Source: Clostridia bacterium
Lineage (GTDB): Bacteria > Bacillota > Clostridia > Christensenellales > Aristaeellaceae
Assembly: GCA_016297535.1 (NCBI GenBank)
Contig: JAEDGL010000040.1
Coordinates: 1-16,515 of the forward strand
Length of the DNA: 16,515 nt
Direction: 5' to 3'
The translations under genes were made by a program, and so were the position numbers. The notes under the pieces are model-generated. The model saw nothing but the letters and a program-made list of their open reading frames with translations, was not told the DNA's origin and did not search any database. Below are positions 5,627 through 13,710 of the stretch, piece by piece. Position 1 is the first letter of the stretch. Each line of letters opens with the position of its first letter.

Positions 5627-8164
5627 TTACTTGCACAGGTCGGGCCAACGGGTCTTGGCGTAATCCCAGGCCTTGTCGATGGCCTTCTGGCGGCTGTCGC
5701 TGACGTTGCCGCTGTGGGTTTTGCTGCCCACAAAGTGCAGACACATCATGCCGTAGTAGTTGTTGGCCGCGTAGAAGTGCAGTCCATCGGAGACGCCGCC
5801 CTGGAACTTGGACTGGGAGAAGCTGTCGGTGCCGTTGAAGCCGTGCGGGAAGCCGTAGATACCCACGGGGTACACCTTGCCGTTTACGTTGAGCAGCGCG
5901 GCACGGGCATCCCAGGCGCTGCCAATGTTCTTGGCGCCGCCAAAGGCATTCTTGAAATCCGGCCAGGTATAGGTAACCTCGGACTTATCGCCGTCAGCCT
6001 TGATCTTTGCCAGCTGAGCGGAGGTGGGATGGTTGGAATTGTAGGGGAAGCCTACGATCTCGCACATCACCTTGGTATCCGCAGAGGTTGCGGGCACGCA
6101 GTCGGCATGGTTGCCGCCGCTCCAGCGGTAAATCTGGAACACCTTGCCGGTTTCCACATCCAGCACGGTGGCGTAGCTGTTCTTGGGAATCAGCTTGGCG
6201 CCGGCGTCGCCGTAATCCCAGCTGGCCTTTTCCACACTGAGCACGGTGCCAAAGTCGGTGGTCACGGTGCCGCCGCCGGCATTGAGCTTGGCGTTGATGG
6301 CACTCCAGGTCTTGTTACCGCATTCGCTGTCCACGTCCAGCTTGACAGATCGCTGGAAATTGCGCACGGCGCTCATCGTACCGCCGCCGTACTCGCCATC
6401 CAGCTTGCCGGTGTAGAAGTTCAGCCTGCTCAGCGCTGCCTGCAGGGCGTACACATACACATTGCCCACCAGGTTCAGCTCGCTCTTCAGCGTATAGGGC
6501 AGCGCAACGCCAAGGAGCCCGTTCATGTAAACGTTAACCTCCTCGGTGGTCATAATGCCGCCGGAAACCTCGCTGTATACGGCGTTGTACTTCTCGTTGT
6601 CATAATACAGAGAGCAGTACTTGGTGCTGCCGGAGGTATAGGTTTCGGTGGATACCATCATCAGCACCGTGCCGGCCGCTACGCTGATGCCGCCGGTGGC
6701 AGGCTTGGTTTCGGTCTTGAACAGCACGGTGGCGGCAGGCAGCTTGATAAAGGTCTTGTCCGCGCTTACCGGCAGGCTGCCGCCGGGGGTGATGCTGGCG
6801 GTTGCGCAGTCGCCGCGCACCCAGCCCACCAGGCCGCTGCTGGTGCGGATGTTGTACCAGGTATATCCGGCTGCGGAAACAGGCTGCGCCAGCAGATCCA
6901 CCACAGCGCCCTCGCTGAGCACGTAGCCGGTCTTTTTGCCGTTGGCGGCATCGCGCACACGAGTGCCGGGCATGGTAATGGTAACCGTGCCAATGGCCAC
7001 GCCGCTGCCCGAGGTTCCGCCGCCGGAGGAGCCGGACGCGGATACGTAGGTGCCCATCACCCAGCCGGTCTGGCCGCTGTAATGCACCTGATACCAGGTA
7101 ACGTTTTTGGAATCCACATAGGTATCGGTATAGGAGAGCGTAACGCTCTTGGGCACAACGCCCAGGCGCGCGCTGCCCGTGGAGGCATACTTGCGCAGGT
7201 TCACCTTGGCGGTGGTTTTCAGGCTGCCGATTCCGCCGGAGGTGCTGCCGGAGCCGGAGGAGCCGGAGCTGCTGGTAACGTTGATATAGGTGCCCATCAC
7301 CCAGCCGGTTTTTCCGCTGTAGCGCACCTGATACCAAATAACGCCGTTGGAGGCGGAATACACATCCGTGTAGGAAAGGTTAACGCTCTTGGGGATGGTT
7401 GCCAGGCGTGTGCTGCCTGTGGAGCCGTACTTGCGAAGCGCCACGGAGGCAATGGTGCGCAGCGTGCCGGTGGAGGCGCTGCCCGTAGCCGTGCCGGTGG
7501 AGCCGGAGCCTGTGCTGATGCTGGAGCCGCTGGCCAGCGCAAACAGCACCGGCTGCGTCAGGGGGCCGGCGGAGCCGTCAGCGTCCAGGCCCTTGGCTTT
7601 CTGAAACTTGAATACGGCGTTGTGGGTCTGATTGCCGTAATCGCCGTCCAGATGGCCGTCATAATAGCCCAGCTTTTGCAGGGCCAGCTGCACCGCGTGC
7701 ACGCGCACGTCGCCCACCAGATCCATGTTCTTGCGCAGGGTGGTAAAGGTGGTCTGCTTCCAGAGCGTGCCGGTGATGTAGGTGTTCAGGCTGTCCGCGC
7801 TCATGATGTCCTTTTCCACATCGCTCTTGAGCACGTTGTAGCGCTTGCTGAGGTAGTACACGCTGTAATACGCCTTGCCGTCGGAGCCGGTGTACCAGTC
7901 ATCGCTCACCAGCTGGCATACGCTGCCCAGCGTGGGATGAACCACCGTGCCGGTACCGTACAGATCTCCCGTAAAAAACGGTACGGAGCTGGTCAGCTTG
8001 ATGTACGTTTTGGTAACGGACGGGGCAACATAGTCGGGCGACGCACCCACGGATTGGGCGGCGAACGCCACGGGCACCGTGCCTACCAGCAGACACAGAA
8101 CCATCACCATTGCCACCAGCGATCTGATCGCCTGGACAGGCTTCCTTTTGAGTTGGTTCCTCAT
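5627..8164 (-). CDS. Secreted SH3 and peptidoglycan-binding-domain protein with unclassified C-terminal domain
   Basis: 845 residues. Residues 1-36 are a signal peptide (basic RNQLKRK, hydrophobic core 13-30, AFAA cleavage region). Then follow module A (about 50-208: a unique beta-rich region plus a PG_binding_1-type domain with LQKLGYYDGHLDGDYG and AVFKFQKAKGL), three bacterial SH3 domains (about 235-295, 315-375, 390-457) separated by Ser/Gly linkers, module B (about 468-628, a second copy of module A), and a C-terminal domain (about 640-845). The last has invariant-looking His686, His774 (GFPHG), Cys808 and His810 (MMCLHF) and SKTHSG at 814-819. Related C-terminal regions occur in other clostridial SH3 proteins; I infer an enzyme acting on cell wall, possibly L,D-transpeptidase-like, without proof. 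GGAGGT lies 7 nt before the ATG, and the gene has its own promoter and terminator. Confidence 0.9.
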   Translation of the reverse strand: MRNQLKRKPVQAIRSLVAMVMVLCLLVGTVPVAFAAQSVGASPDYVAPSVTKTYIKLTSSVPFFTGDLYGTGTVVHPTLGSVCQLVSDDWYTGSDGKAYYSVYYLSKRYNVLKSDVEKDIMSADSLNTYITGTLWKQTTFTTLRKNMDLVGDVRVHAVQLALQKLGYYDGHLDGDYGNQTHNAVFKFQKAKGLDADGSAGPLTQPVLFALASGSSISTGSGSTGTATGSASTGTLRTIASVALRKYGSTGSTRLATIPKSVNLSYTDVYSASNGVIWYQVRYSGKTGWVMGTYINVTSSSGSSGSGSTSGGIGSLKTTAKVNLRKYASTGSARLGVVPKSVTLSYTDTYVDSKNVTWYQVHYSGQTGWVMGTYVSASGSSGGGTSGSGVAIGTVTITMPGTRVRDAANGKKTGYVLSEGAVVDLLAQPVSAAGYTWYNIRTSSGLVGWVRGDCATASITPGGSLPVSADKTFIKLPAATVLFKTETKPATGGISVAAGTVLMMVSTETYTSGSTKYCSLYYDNEKYNAVYSEVSGGIMTTEEVNVYMNGLLGVALPYTLKSELNLVGNVYVYALQAALSRLNFYTGKLDGEYGGGTMSAVRNFQRSVKLDVDSECGNKTWSAINAKLNAGGGTVTTDFGTVLSVEKASWDYGDAGAKLIPKNSYATVLDVETGKVFQIYRWSGGNHADCVPATSADTKVMCEIVGFPYNSNHPTSAQLAKIKADGDKSEVTYTWPDFKNAFGGAKNIGSAWDARAALLNVNGKVYPVGIYGFPHGFNGTDSFSQSKFQGGVSDGLHFYAANNYYGMMCLHFVGSKTHSGNVSDSRQKAIDKAWDYAKTRWPDLCK
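6281..6763 (-). repeat. Internal duplicated module B of the SH3/PG-binding protein
   Basis: Encodes residues about 468-628: KTFIKL, then YCSLYYDNEKYNAVYSEVSGGIM, then LQAALSRLNFYTGKLDGEYG and AVRNFQRSVKLDVD. Each landmark has its counterpart at the same spacing in module A, including the LVGNVYVYALQ versus LVGDVRVHAVQ helix start, showing a tandem-origin duplication now separated by the SH3 block. Confidence 0.75.
7040..7222 (-). repeat. SH3 repeat 2
   Basis: Encodes residues about 315-375 with VNLRKYASTGSARLGVVPKS and TGWVMGTYVSA. It is nearly the same as SH3 repeat 1 at both protein and DNA level, which points to recent duplication or gene conversion. A third, more distant SH3 domain (TRVRDAANGKKTGYVL) follows at residues 390-457 and is not part of this close pair. 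Confidence 0.75.
7280..7462 (-). repeat. SH3 repeat 1
   Basis: Encodes residues about 235-295, including VALRKYGSTGSTRLATIPKS and TGWVMGTYINV. It is the first of a closely related tandem SH3 pair spaced 80 codons apart, with long stretches of identical DNA shared with the second copy, for example the segment encoding TGWVMGTY. SH3b domains of this kind usually bind cell-wall peptides. Confidence 0.75.
7541..8017 (-). repeat. Internal duplicated module A of the SH3/PG-binding protein
   Basis: Encodes residues about 50-208. It begins KTYIKL, continues through a beta-rich region with YYSVYYLSKRYNVLKSDVEKDIM, and ends in a peptidoglycan-binding helical domain. It aligns along its whole length with module B (6281-6763) at the protein level. 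The two copies are clearly diverged, so this is an old duplication rather than a recent DNA repeat. Confidence 0.75.
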
Positions 8165-8245
8165 GGCAAAACCTCCGTATTATGACGGCCTCAGCCGCGA
8201 TGATTTGCATCTATGCAGACGGATGGATACTGTGGTATCATGCTT

Positions 8246-8274
8246 ATAGTATTACAACTTTGTTACATTGTCAA
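8246..8274 (-). promoter_or_regulatory. Sigma-A promoter of the secreted SH3 protein gene
   Basis: On the minus strand, a consensus -35 TTGACA (8269-8274) and a -10 TACTAT (8246-8251) are separated by 17 nt. The predicted start near 8239 gives a leader of about 75 nt before the ATG at 8164. The surrounding 8165-8341 gap is unusually AT-rich for this genome. I see no clear terminator for recD2 there. Confidence 0.85.
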
Positions 8275-8341
8275 TGCTTTTTTCTTACTTTTTACCGGCA
8301 AAATGTGATTTTTCTGTCTCTTTTTGAAATGTATGCGAAAA

Positions 8342-10573
8342 TCACGCATGCAGCTCCTGCCTGAGCCGGTCTCTGAGCATGGTGTAGCGCCTGGCCACAT
8401 GGTTGTTGGCCACCATCTGGGCAATCACCTCCTCGCGCCCCACCAGCACCACCAGGCGGCGGGCGCGGGTGAGCGCGGTATAGAGCAGGTTGCGCGCCAT
8501 CAGCATGGGCGGGCCGCCCACCACGGGCAGCACCACCACGGGAAACTCGCTGCCCTGGCTCTTGTGCACCGTCAGGCAATAGGCCAGCTCCAGCGAATCC
8601 AGCTGCTGCTTTTGATAGGTGACAAAACGTTCGTCGTCAAAGCACACGGTCAGCAGATGCTCGGCGGGATCCATGCGCACAATGTAGCCCACATCGCCGT
8701 TGAACACGCCGCTGCCCTCCTCAGTGCCAAAGGGCGTTTTGCGGGTGTATTCCAGCTGATAGTCGTTTTTGGTCTGGATGACCTTGTCGCCCACGCGAAA
8801 CTCCGTATCGCCGTGCACAATGGCGTCCTTGCCCGGGGCTTCGGGGTTGAGGGTGTTCTGCAAAAGCCGGTTGAGCACCATCGAGCCGCAGTCGCCCTTT
8901 TTGGTGGGGCTGAGCACCTGAATGGCACGGGTGGCCTCGGATTGCCAGCTGCCCCTGGGAAAGCCCAGGTACCTGGGCAGCCGGGAGGACAAAAGCTCGC
9001 AGATGGTGGCGGCCGCTTCGGTCTGCAGGGTTTTGCGTTCAAAGAAAAAATCAGTATCGCGCCTGCGAAGCAAAGGCAGCTCACCGTTATTGATGCGGTG
9101 GGCGTTGAGCACGATCATGCTGCTTTCATCCTGGCGGAAAATATCCGTCAGCCGCACGCTGGGCACGGCGTCGCTGTCAAGGATATCGCTGAGCACATTG
9201 CCAGCGCCCACGGAGGGCAGCTGGTCGCTGTCGCCCACCAGAATCAGCCGGGTGCCGGGCAGGATGGCGCGCAGAAGCCCGCGCATCAGCCGCACATCCA
9301 CCATGCTCATCTCATCCACAATAATGCAGTCGGCCTCCAGCGGGTAATCCTCGCCGCGGGCAAAGGTATCCTCATCGCCGCCGTATTCCAGCAGGCGGTG
9401 GATGGTTTTGGCCTCCTCGCCGGTGGCCTCGCTCATGCGCTTGGCCGCGCGGCCGGTGGGCGCGCACAGCAGGATATCGTTATCCTCCTTCAAAAGCTCC
9501 AGAATGCAGCGGATGATGGTGGTTTTGCCGGTGCCCGGGCCGCCGGTAATCACCAGCACGCCTTCCTCCACGGCGCTGGAAATGGCCTTTTTCTGCCTGG
9601 CGCTGAAGGACACGCCCAGCTCCTTTTCGTACCGGGCGATGCGGCCGTCCACGCCGCGGACGGCCTTGTAGGGGCGCGCGGCCATCAGCTGCTGCAGCCG
9701 GAGGGCGATCTCGTTTTCCGCGTGATAGTACAGCGGCAGGCACACCGCGTCCTCGCAATCCGGCAGGGTAATGCCCACCAGCATTTTCTGCAAAAGCGCC
9801 TCGCTGATCTGCCGGTCCACCAGCTCCTCCTGCGCCCGCAGCATCTGGCACGCGCGCTGGCGCAGAATCTCCCTTGGCAGATAGGTATGCCCGCCGTTGC
9901 CCGCGGCCTCGTTCATCAGATAAAACAGCGCCGCGCGCAGGCGGAACTCGCTGCCCGGATCAATACCCATGGACAGCGCGATGCGGTCGGCCGTCAGAAA
10001 GCCCACGCCCTCAATGTCCATCACCATGCGGTAGGGATTCTGGCGGATGAGCTCCACGGCGTTTTCGCCGTAAAACCTGGCAATCTTCATGGCCAGATTG
10101 GGGCTGAGGCCATAGTTTTGCAAAAATACCAGAATGCGGCGCATGCCCATCTGCTGCACATAGCTTTCAATGATCATGGCGGCCTTCTTGGGCCCGATGC
10201 CGCTGATCTCCGTCAGCCGCTCGGGATGCTCGTCCATGATTTCCAGCGTAGCGTCGCCAAAGTGCTTCACGATCATTTTGGCCGTGGAGGGCCCGATGCC
10301 CCGGATGAGGCCGGAGCCCAGGTATTTTTCAATGGCCGCCCGGCCCTCCGGCGGCGTGATGGTGCAGGTGCGGGCGCTGAACTGCCTGCCATACACCGGG
10401 TGCTCCGTCCACGTGCCTTCAAAGGTAACGTTTTCGCCGGGGCTGAGCTCCGGCATCATGCCCACCACCGTCTGCTGGGACCGCCCCGTGCCTACGCGAA
10501 GCACCGTGTAGCCGTTTTCCTCGTTGCGGAAGGTGGTTTCCTGCACGACGGTGGTGAGGGTTTCCAGCGGCAT
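8342..10573 (-). CDS. recD2: RecD2 (RecD-like) ATP-dependent DNA helicase
   Basis: 743 residues, the normal length for RecD2/YrrC. The N-terminal region holds an OB-like segment and helix-hairpin-helix motifs (GIGPSTAKMIVKHFG near 92-106, SGIGPKKAAMI near 124-134, EGVGFLTADRIA near 188-199). The superfamily 1 helicase core follows: Walker A GGPGTGKTT at 344-352, APTGRAAKRM at 371-380, Walker B VDEMSMVD at 419-426, GDSDQLPSVGAG at 447-458, and in the UvrD-C2-like domain LTVHKSQGSEF at 667-677 and YTALTRARR at 698-706. All helicase motifs appear intact. RecD2 is a 5'-3' helicase acting in DNA repair and replication-fork maintenance in bacteria lacking RecBC. AAGGAGG precedes the ATG. The 36-nt gap to the upstream O-antigen-ligase-like gene suggests co-transcription. 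Confidence 0.96.
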   Translation of the reverse strand: MPLETLTTVVQETTFRNEENGYTVLRVGTGRSQQTVVGMMPELSPGENVTFEGTWTEHPVYGRQFSARTCTITPPEGRAAIEKYLGSGLIRGIGPSTAKMIVKHFGDATLEIMDEHPERLTEISGIGPKKAAMIIESYVQQMGMRRILVFLQNYGLSPNLAMKIARFYGENAVELIRQNPYRMVMDIEGVGFLTADRIALSMGIDPGSEFRLRAALFYLMNEAAGNGGHTYLPREILRQRACQMLRAQEELVDRQISEALLQKMLVGITLPDCEDAVCLPLYYHAENEIALRLQQLMAARPYKAVRGVDGRIARYEKELGVSFSARQKKAISSAVEEGVLVITGGPGTGKTTIIRCILELLKEDNDILLCAPTGRAAKRMSEATGEEAKTIHRLLEYGGDEDTFARGEDYPLEADCIIVDEMSMVDVRLMRGLLRAILPGTRLILVGDSDQLPSVGAGNVLSDILDSDAVPSVRLTDIFRQDESSMIVLNAHRINNGELPLLRRRDTDFFFERKTLQTEAAATICELLSSRLPRYLGFPRGSWQSEATRAIQVLSPTKKGDCGSMVLNRLLQNTLNPEAPGKDAIVHGDTEFRVGDKVIQTKNDYQLEYTRKTPFGTEEGSGVFNGDVGYIVRMDPAEHLLTVCFDDERFVTYQKQQLDSLELAYCLTVHKSQGSEFPVVVLPVVGGPPMLMARNLLYTALTRARRLVVLVGREEVIAQMVANNHVARRYTMLRDRLRQELHA

Positions 10574-10609
10574 TGGGGGGCCTCCTTTCGGGATGGATGT
10601 TATCGCCGC

Positions 10610-11920
10610 TCAGGCGCGCAGGGTGCGCTGCGTCTCCAGCACATAGCCAAAGATCAGGAAAAAGGGCATGTTGGCCGCCGTCAGATATTCCGAAAACAGG
10701 TAGGGCTCGGAAATCGTGCCCACCAGGAACACAAGCAGAATGACCGCAAGAATCTGATCGGCAAAGGCGGCCTTCTGATTGAAAATCAGCTTCAAAGATA
10801 CCCAGACAGCGCGAGCCGCAAAGAAAACCGCCATCAGCAGGCCCGGCAGACCCATGTTGAGCAACGTTTGCAGGAAGGAGTTATGGGCATGCTCCGCCCC
10901 GCTGGTTTCACGGATTACCTGCACAATATCCGAATTGAGCATGCCCGTAAGCAGAATGCGCGGGCGCTCCCAAACCAGATGAAGCAGCTTTTGATAAATC
11001 GGGGTGCGGCCCGTCATCGTAGCCAGGTCATCGAGCAGGCTGCGGTTGGCCACCACCTGATTTTCGACTGTTTCTGCATGGGCGGTCAGCTGGTTCACCA
11101 GACAGGTGATGCCGTCCTTGACCCAGCTGAAGCTGAAAAACACCAGCACCAGACACAATGCGCCTGCAATGAGGCCGATGATTGTCTTCTGCCACATGGC
11201 GCGGCGCGGCAGGCGAAGCATGGCAAGAAAAACAAGCCCCGCTGCAAAGCAGCACACCTGCAGCATGATGGTACGCGAATCCGCCAGAGCGATGCCCGCA
11301 TAGGCACCCACGCACAGCAGCACAACGGGTACCGCCAGCCAGCGGCAGCGCTTATGAACCAGCAGCCACACGCCCAGCAGCAGCGCTACCATAAACACAC
11401 AGGCGGAGATATTGGGATGATTTCCGGCACAAAGACGTAACTCCTGCATTTCCACTTTTGTTCCCAAATAGGGAAGGGTAATCAGGCTGTCCGTGAATAC
11501 CGAAAGAACCCCGATCCAGGCCAAAAGGCCGTAGCCAATAACAAAAATGATCGCAACCGTCTGAAGCCCCATCTTTTTTCCACCGTCAGCCATGCTGTGC
11601 GCAAAGGGAAAGGCCAGCAGGTAGGCACAGCACAGATTGCTGAACATGCTGAATGAATAGTTCAGAAACGGCTCTCTCATCAGCATGCGGCTGAGCACAT
11701 ACCATGCGACAAACGCCGCGCCAACCCACAGATCCACCTGCTTCCGATCGCTGCCCAGGCACAGGCTCATCCCCACAAAGGCCCAGGCAATCGGGCAGAC
11801 ATAATGCATCATGGCCAGCGTACCGCGGTCAAAAGAAAAAATGACCAATACCAGCGTCATCGCCGCAGCGGCAAGCATCAGAACCGCCGCGCTTTTTGTT
11901 TTCTTTGATAATTCACTCAT
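10610..11920 (-). CDS. O-antigen ligase/polymerase-like polytopic membrane protein
   Basis: 436 residues starting MSELSKKTKS, with about ten or more hydrophobic segments. The Wzy_C/O-antigen ligase (PF04932) signature is present: LADSRTIM near 212-219, a long extracytoplasmic loop containing TGRTPIYQKLLHLVWERP (303-320), and HAHNSFLQTLLNMGLPGLL at 344-362. The conserved Arg and the His pair are those expected. Such proteins polymerise or transfer lipid-linked glycans outside the membrane; here probably for a capsule, teichoic-type or wall polysaccharide. The start is chosen at 11920 rather than an in-frame ATG 22 codons earlier because AAGGAGGA lies 8 nt upstream and the ATG overlaps the preceding stop by 8 nt (ATGAGTGA). 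The ribosome binding site is therefore inside the end of the DUF6020-like gene. Confidence 0.87.
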   Translation of the reverse strand: MSELSKKTKSAAVLMLAAAAMTLVLVIFSFDRGTLAMMHYVCPIAWAFVGMSLCLGSDRKQVDLWVGAAFVAWYVLSRMLMREPFLNYSFSMFSNLCCAYLLAFPFAHSMADGGKKMGLQTVAIIFVIGYGLLAWIGVLSVFTDSLITLPYLGTKVEMQELRLCAGNHPNISACVFMVALLLGVWLLVHKRCRWLAVPVVLLCVGAYAGIALADSRTIMLQVCCFAAGLVFLAMLRLPRRAMWQKTIIGLIAGALCLVLVFFSFSWVKDGITCLVNQLTAHAETVENQVVANRSLLDDLATMTGRTPIYQKLLHLVWERPRILLTGMLNSDIVQVIRETSGAEHAHNSFLQTLLNMGLPGLLMAVFFAARAVWVSLKLIFNQKAAFADQILAVILLVFLVGTISEPYLFSEYLTAANMPFFLIFGYVLETQRTLRA

Positions 11921-13640
11921 TACGTTCTTCCTCCTTCGCAGGCGTGCACACGGCGCCAAGCAGCACCGGCGCGGCCAGCATAACACAGTAGCAATACCGG
12001 ATCAGCGCGCATGGGCCCAGCAGCAGCGTACACAGATAAATCCCCGGCAGAGCCCATGCCATTGTCTCCGCCCTTCTGCGTTCATACACAGCCCATGCAT
12101 ATCCAAACAGCAGCACCCACGTCCACAGCGCCGGGTGAATAAGGAGCCGAACGGGAAGAATCTCCATGCAGCCGTTTTCCGTATACCATTCATCGCACAG
12201 CTGCTGTACGCGGGGCAGCCAATCATATTGCTCGATATGGCTGTTGGGGTTGTGGTTGACCGTCATGGCGCCGCGGGGCCCGTATTCTTCCTCATCATAA
12301 GTATAGGCATAGGCGGTATCGGTAATGTCCCAGTAGGCCTTGTTGGTATACAAAAACGCATCGATATACTCGATGGGATAATGGAAAGCCTCCCGTGCCC
12401 AAAGTTTCAGAAAGCTGACCAGCTGCTGGGGGCCCGTAACCAGCGCGGCGCACTTGGCCGCATCAGCCCGCTCCGGCGCATAGCGGTGCGCCCAGGGCAG
12501 CTTTTCCCTGATTTCGTAGCCTACGGGATGCTCCAGCCCATACAGCGAATAGACCCGCGCCATCTGCTGGCAGGGCATGGCAAGCGTGTCGTGAATGGTG
12601 GGATTTCTGGCGTCAACCGATTTTTTCAAACCGGCTTCACAGCCCGCAGACAGCACCATTCCGCACAGCAATAGCGCAATCAGCCTGCGTCCCTCAGGCT
12701 TTTTCCGTGCTTTCAGCAGCAATGCAATCAGCAACAGCAGATAGGCCAGGATCATGTTCCGGCGCAGGAGCCCCGTAACAGCCAGAAGCAGCACATCCGC
12801 AATGAGAACGCCGCGCCTGACGGCCCGCTGCGGTTCCATGATCCGGCGGCACAGCTCCACCGTAAGCGCCAGCAGCGATGCCGCAAACAGCACGTCCTTT
12901 GTCAGGCTGCTTGCCATAACCGCATGCTGGGGAGCAAGCGCAAATACCGCCAGTATCAGGCCCCAGATGATGCGCGGACATCTGCGCAGGCACAGCCAGG
13001 AAAGCGCATATGCCATGGAAGCAGCCAGACACACCGTTTGAAAAGCGGTAAACAGGCCGATTCCCGCAGAAGCGTTGTTCCAAAAAAGCTCTCCCAGCCT
13101 GTAAAACAGCCCAATCAGCAGCGTATGGGCAATCGGATGCCCATTTACATAATCGCCCGTTTCAATCTGATAGATCTGAGACTGCATGTCGTATCCCGTT
13201 ACGCCAGGAAACAACGCCAGCACCACCGGCAGCCAGCCTATCAGGATTACCGCAAAGCAAAGCCAGAACGCCCTGCCGGGCGCCAGGCTCACAGGCCTGA
13301 GACTGCGCTTGAGCAATTGTCTCAGCCAAAGGAAGGTCTGGCCCGCCGCAGGCCCCAGGCAAAGGGCGGACAGCAGGCTGATCACCAGCCCATCCCAGCC
13401 CGTTTCCCCGCAGGCGCCCAATCGTACGGAAAGCGCCGCAGCCCATACAGCGGCCGCGCCCAGAACGCCAAAGCAGCGCATGCGTCTTTTGTTTTTCTGG
13501 CAAAAGAAAAATGTAGCGGCGCAGACGGCATATGCAAGCCCGGCAAACATCGCCAGAAGATTGGCAGAAGCGCCCAGCAGCCAAAAAAGCAGCATTCCAG
13601 CACATGCGCTTCCAAAACCGGACAGGAGGCCTATCCACAT
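11913..13640 (-). CDS. DUF6020-like polytopic membrane protein, probable glycan-assembly protein
   Basis: 575 residues starting MWIGLLSGFG, with about twelve hydrophobic helices and one large soluble loop (roughly 335-510) rich in Tyr, Trp and His. The pattern FPGVTGYDMQSQIYQ (about 144-158) followed by NGHPIAHTLLIGLFYRLG (about 166-183) resembles DUF6020 and GT-C-type proteins, where an acidic residue in the first extracellular loop is often catalytic; here Asp151. Activity and substrate are unknown. The start at 13640 is preferred because AAAGGAAG lies 6 nt upstream; two earlier in-frame ATGs at 13673 and 13664 lack a good site. It overlaps the O-antigen-ligase-like gene by 8 nt, so the two proteins likely work together on a surface glycan. 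Assignment to DUF6020 is from memory of the motif pattern. Confidence 0.72.
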   Translation of the reverse strand: MWIGLLSGFGSACAGMLLFWLLGASANLLAMFAGLAYAVCAATFFFCQKNKRRMRCFGVLGAAAVWAAALSVRLGACGETGWDGLVISLLSALCLGPAAGQTFLWLRQLLKRSLRPVSLAPGRAFWLCFAVILIGWLPVVLALFPGVTGYDMQSQIYQIETGDYVNGHPIAHTLLIGLFYRLGELFWNNASAGIGLFTAFQTVCLAASMAYALSWLCLRRCPRIIWGLILAVFALAPQHAVMASSLTKDVLFAASLLALTVELCRRIMEPQRAVRRGVLIADVLLLAVTGLLRRNMILAYLLLLIALLLKARKKPEGRRLIALLLCGMVLSAGCEAGLKKSVDARNPTIHDTLAMPCQQMARVYSLYGLEHPVGYEIREKLPWAHRYAPERADAAKCAALVTGPQQLVSFLKLWAREAFHYPIEYIDAFLYTNKAYWDITDTAYAYTYDEEEYGPRGAMTVNHNPNSHIEQYDWLPRVQQLCDEWYTENGCMEILPVRLLIHPALWTWVLLFGYAWAVYERRRAETMAWALPGIYLCTLLLGPCALIRYCYCVMLAAPVLLGAVCTPAKEEERNE

Positions 13641-13670
13641 GGCAATCTTCCTTTCCACGTACATAAGCAG

Positions 13671-13701
13671 CAAACCGCCCCCGCATATGCAGCGGCGGCG
13701 G
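13671..13701 (-). terminator. Probable terminator after the Na/Pi cotransporter gene
   Basis: On the minus strand CCGCCGCCGC can pair with GCGGGGGCGG (one mismatch) around a TGCATAT loop, followed by TTTG. It lies 10 nt after the cotransporter stop at 13711. The T-run is short, so termination may be partial and the DUF6020 operon may be fed by read-through; no separate promoter for that operon was recognised in 13641-13710. Confidence 0.45.
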
Positions 13702-13710
13702 GCGTGCCTG

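Noticed and set aside
5714..8185. 823-codon plus-strand open frame opposite the secreted SH3 protein gene
   Set aside because: Composition is Gly/Ala/His-rich nonsense typical of the antisense of GC-rich coding DNA, it has no domain, and the minus-strand gene has signal peptide, domains, ribosome binding site, promoter and terminator.
8324..11440. 1038-codon plus-strand open frame spanning recD2 and part of the O-antigen-ligase-like gene
   Set aside because: It is the complement of two well-supported minus-strand genes with intact motifs; its His/Gln/Ala-rich translation shows no family feature.
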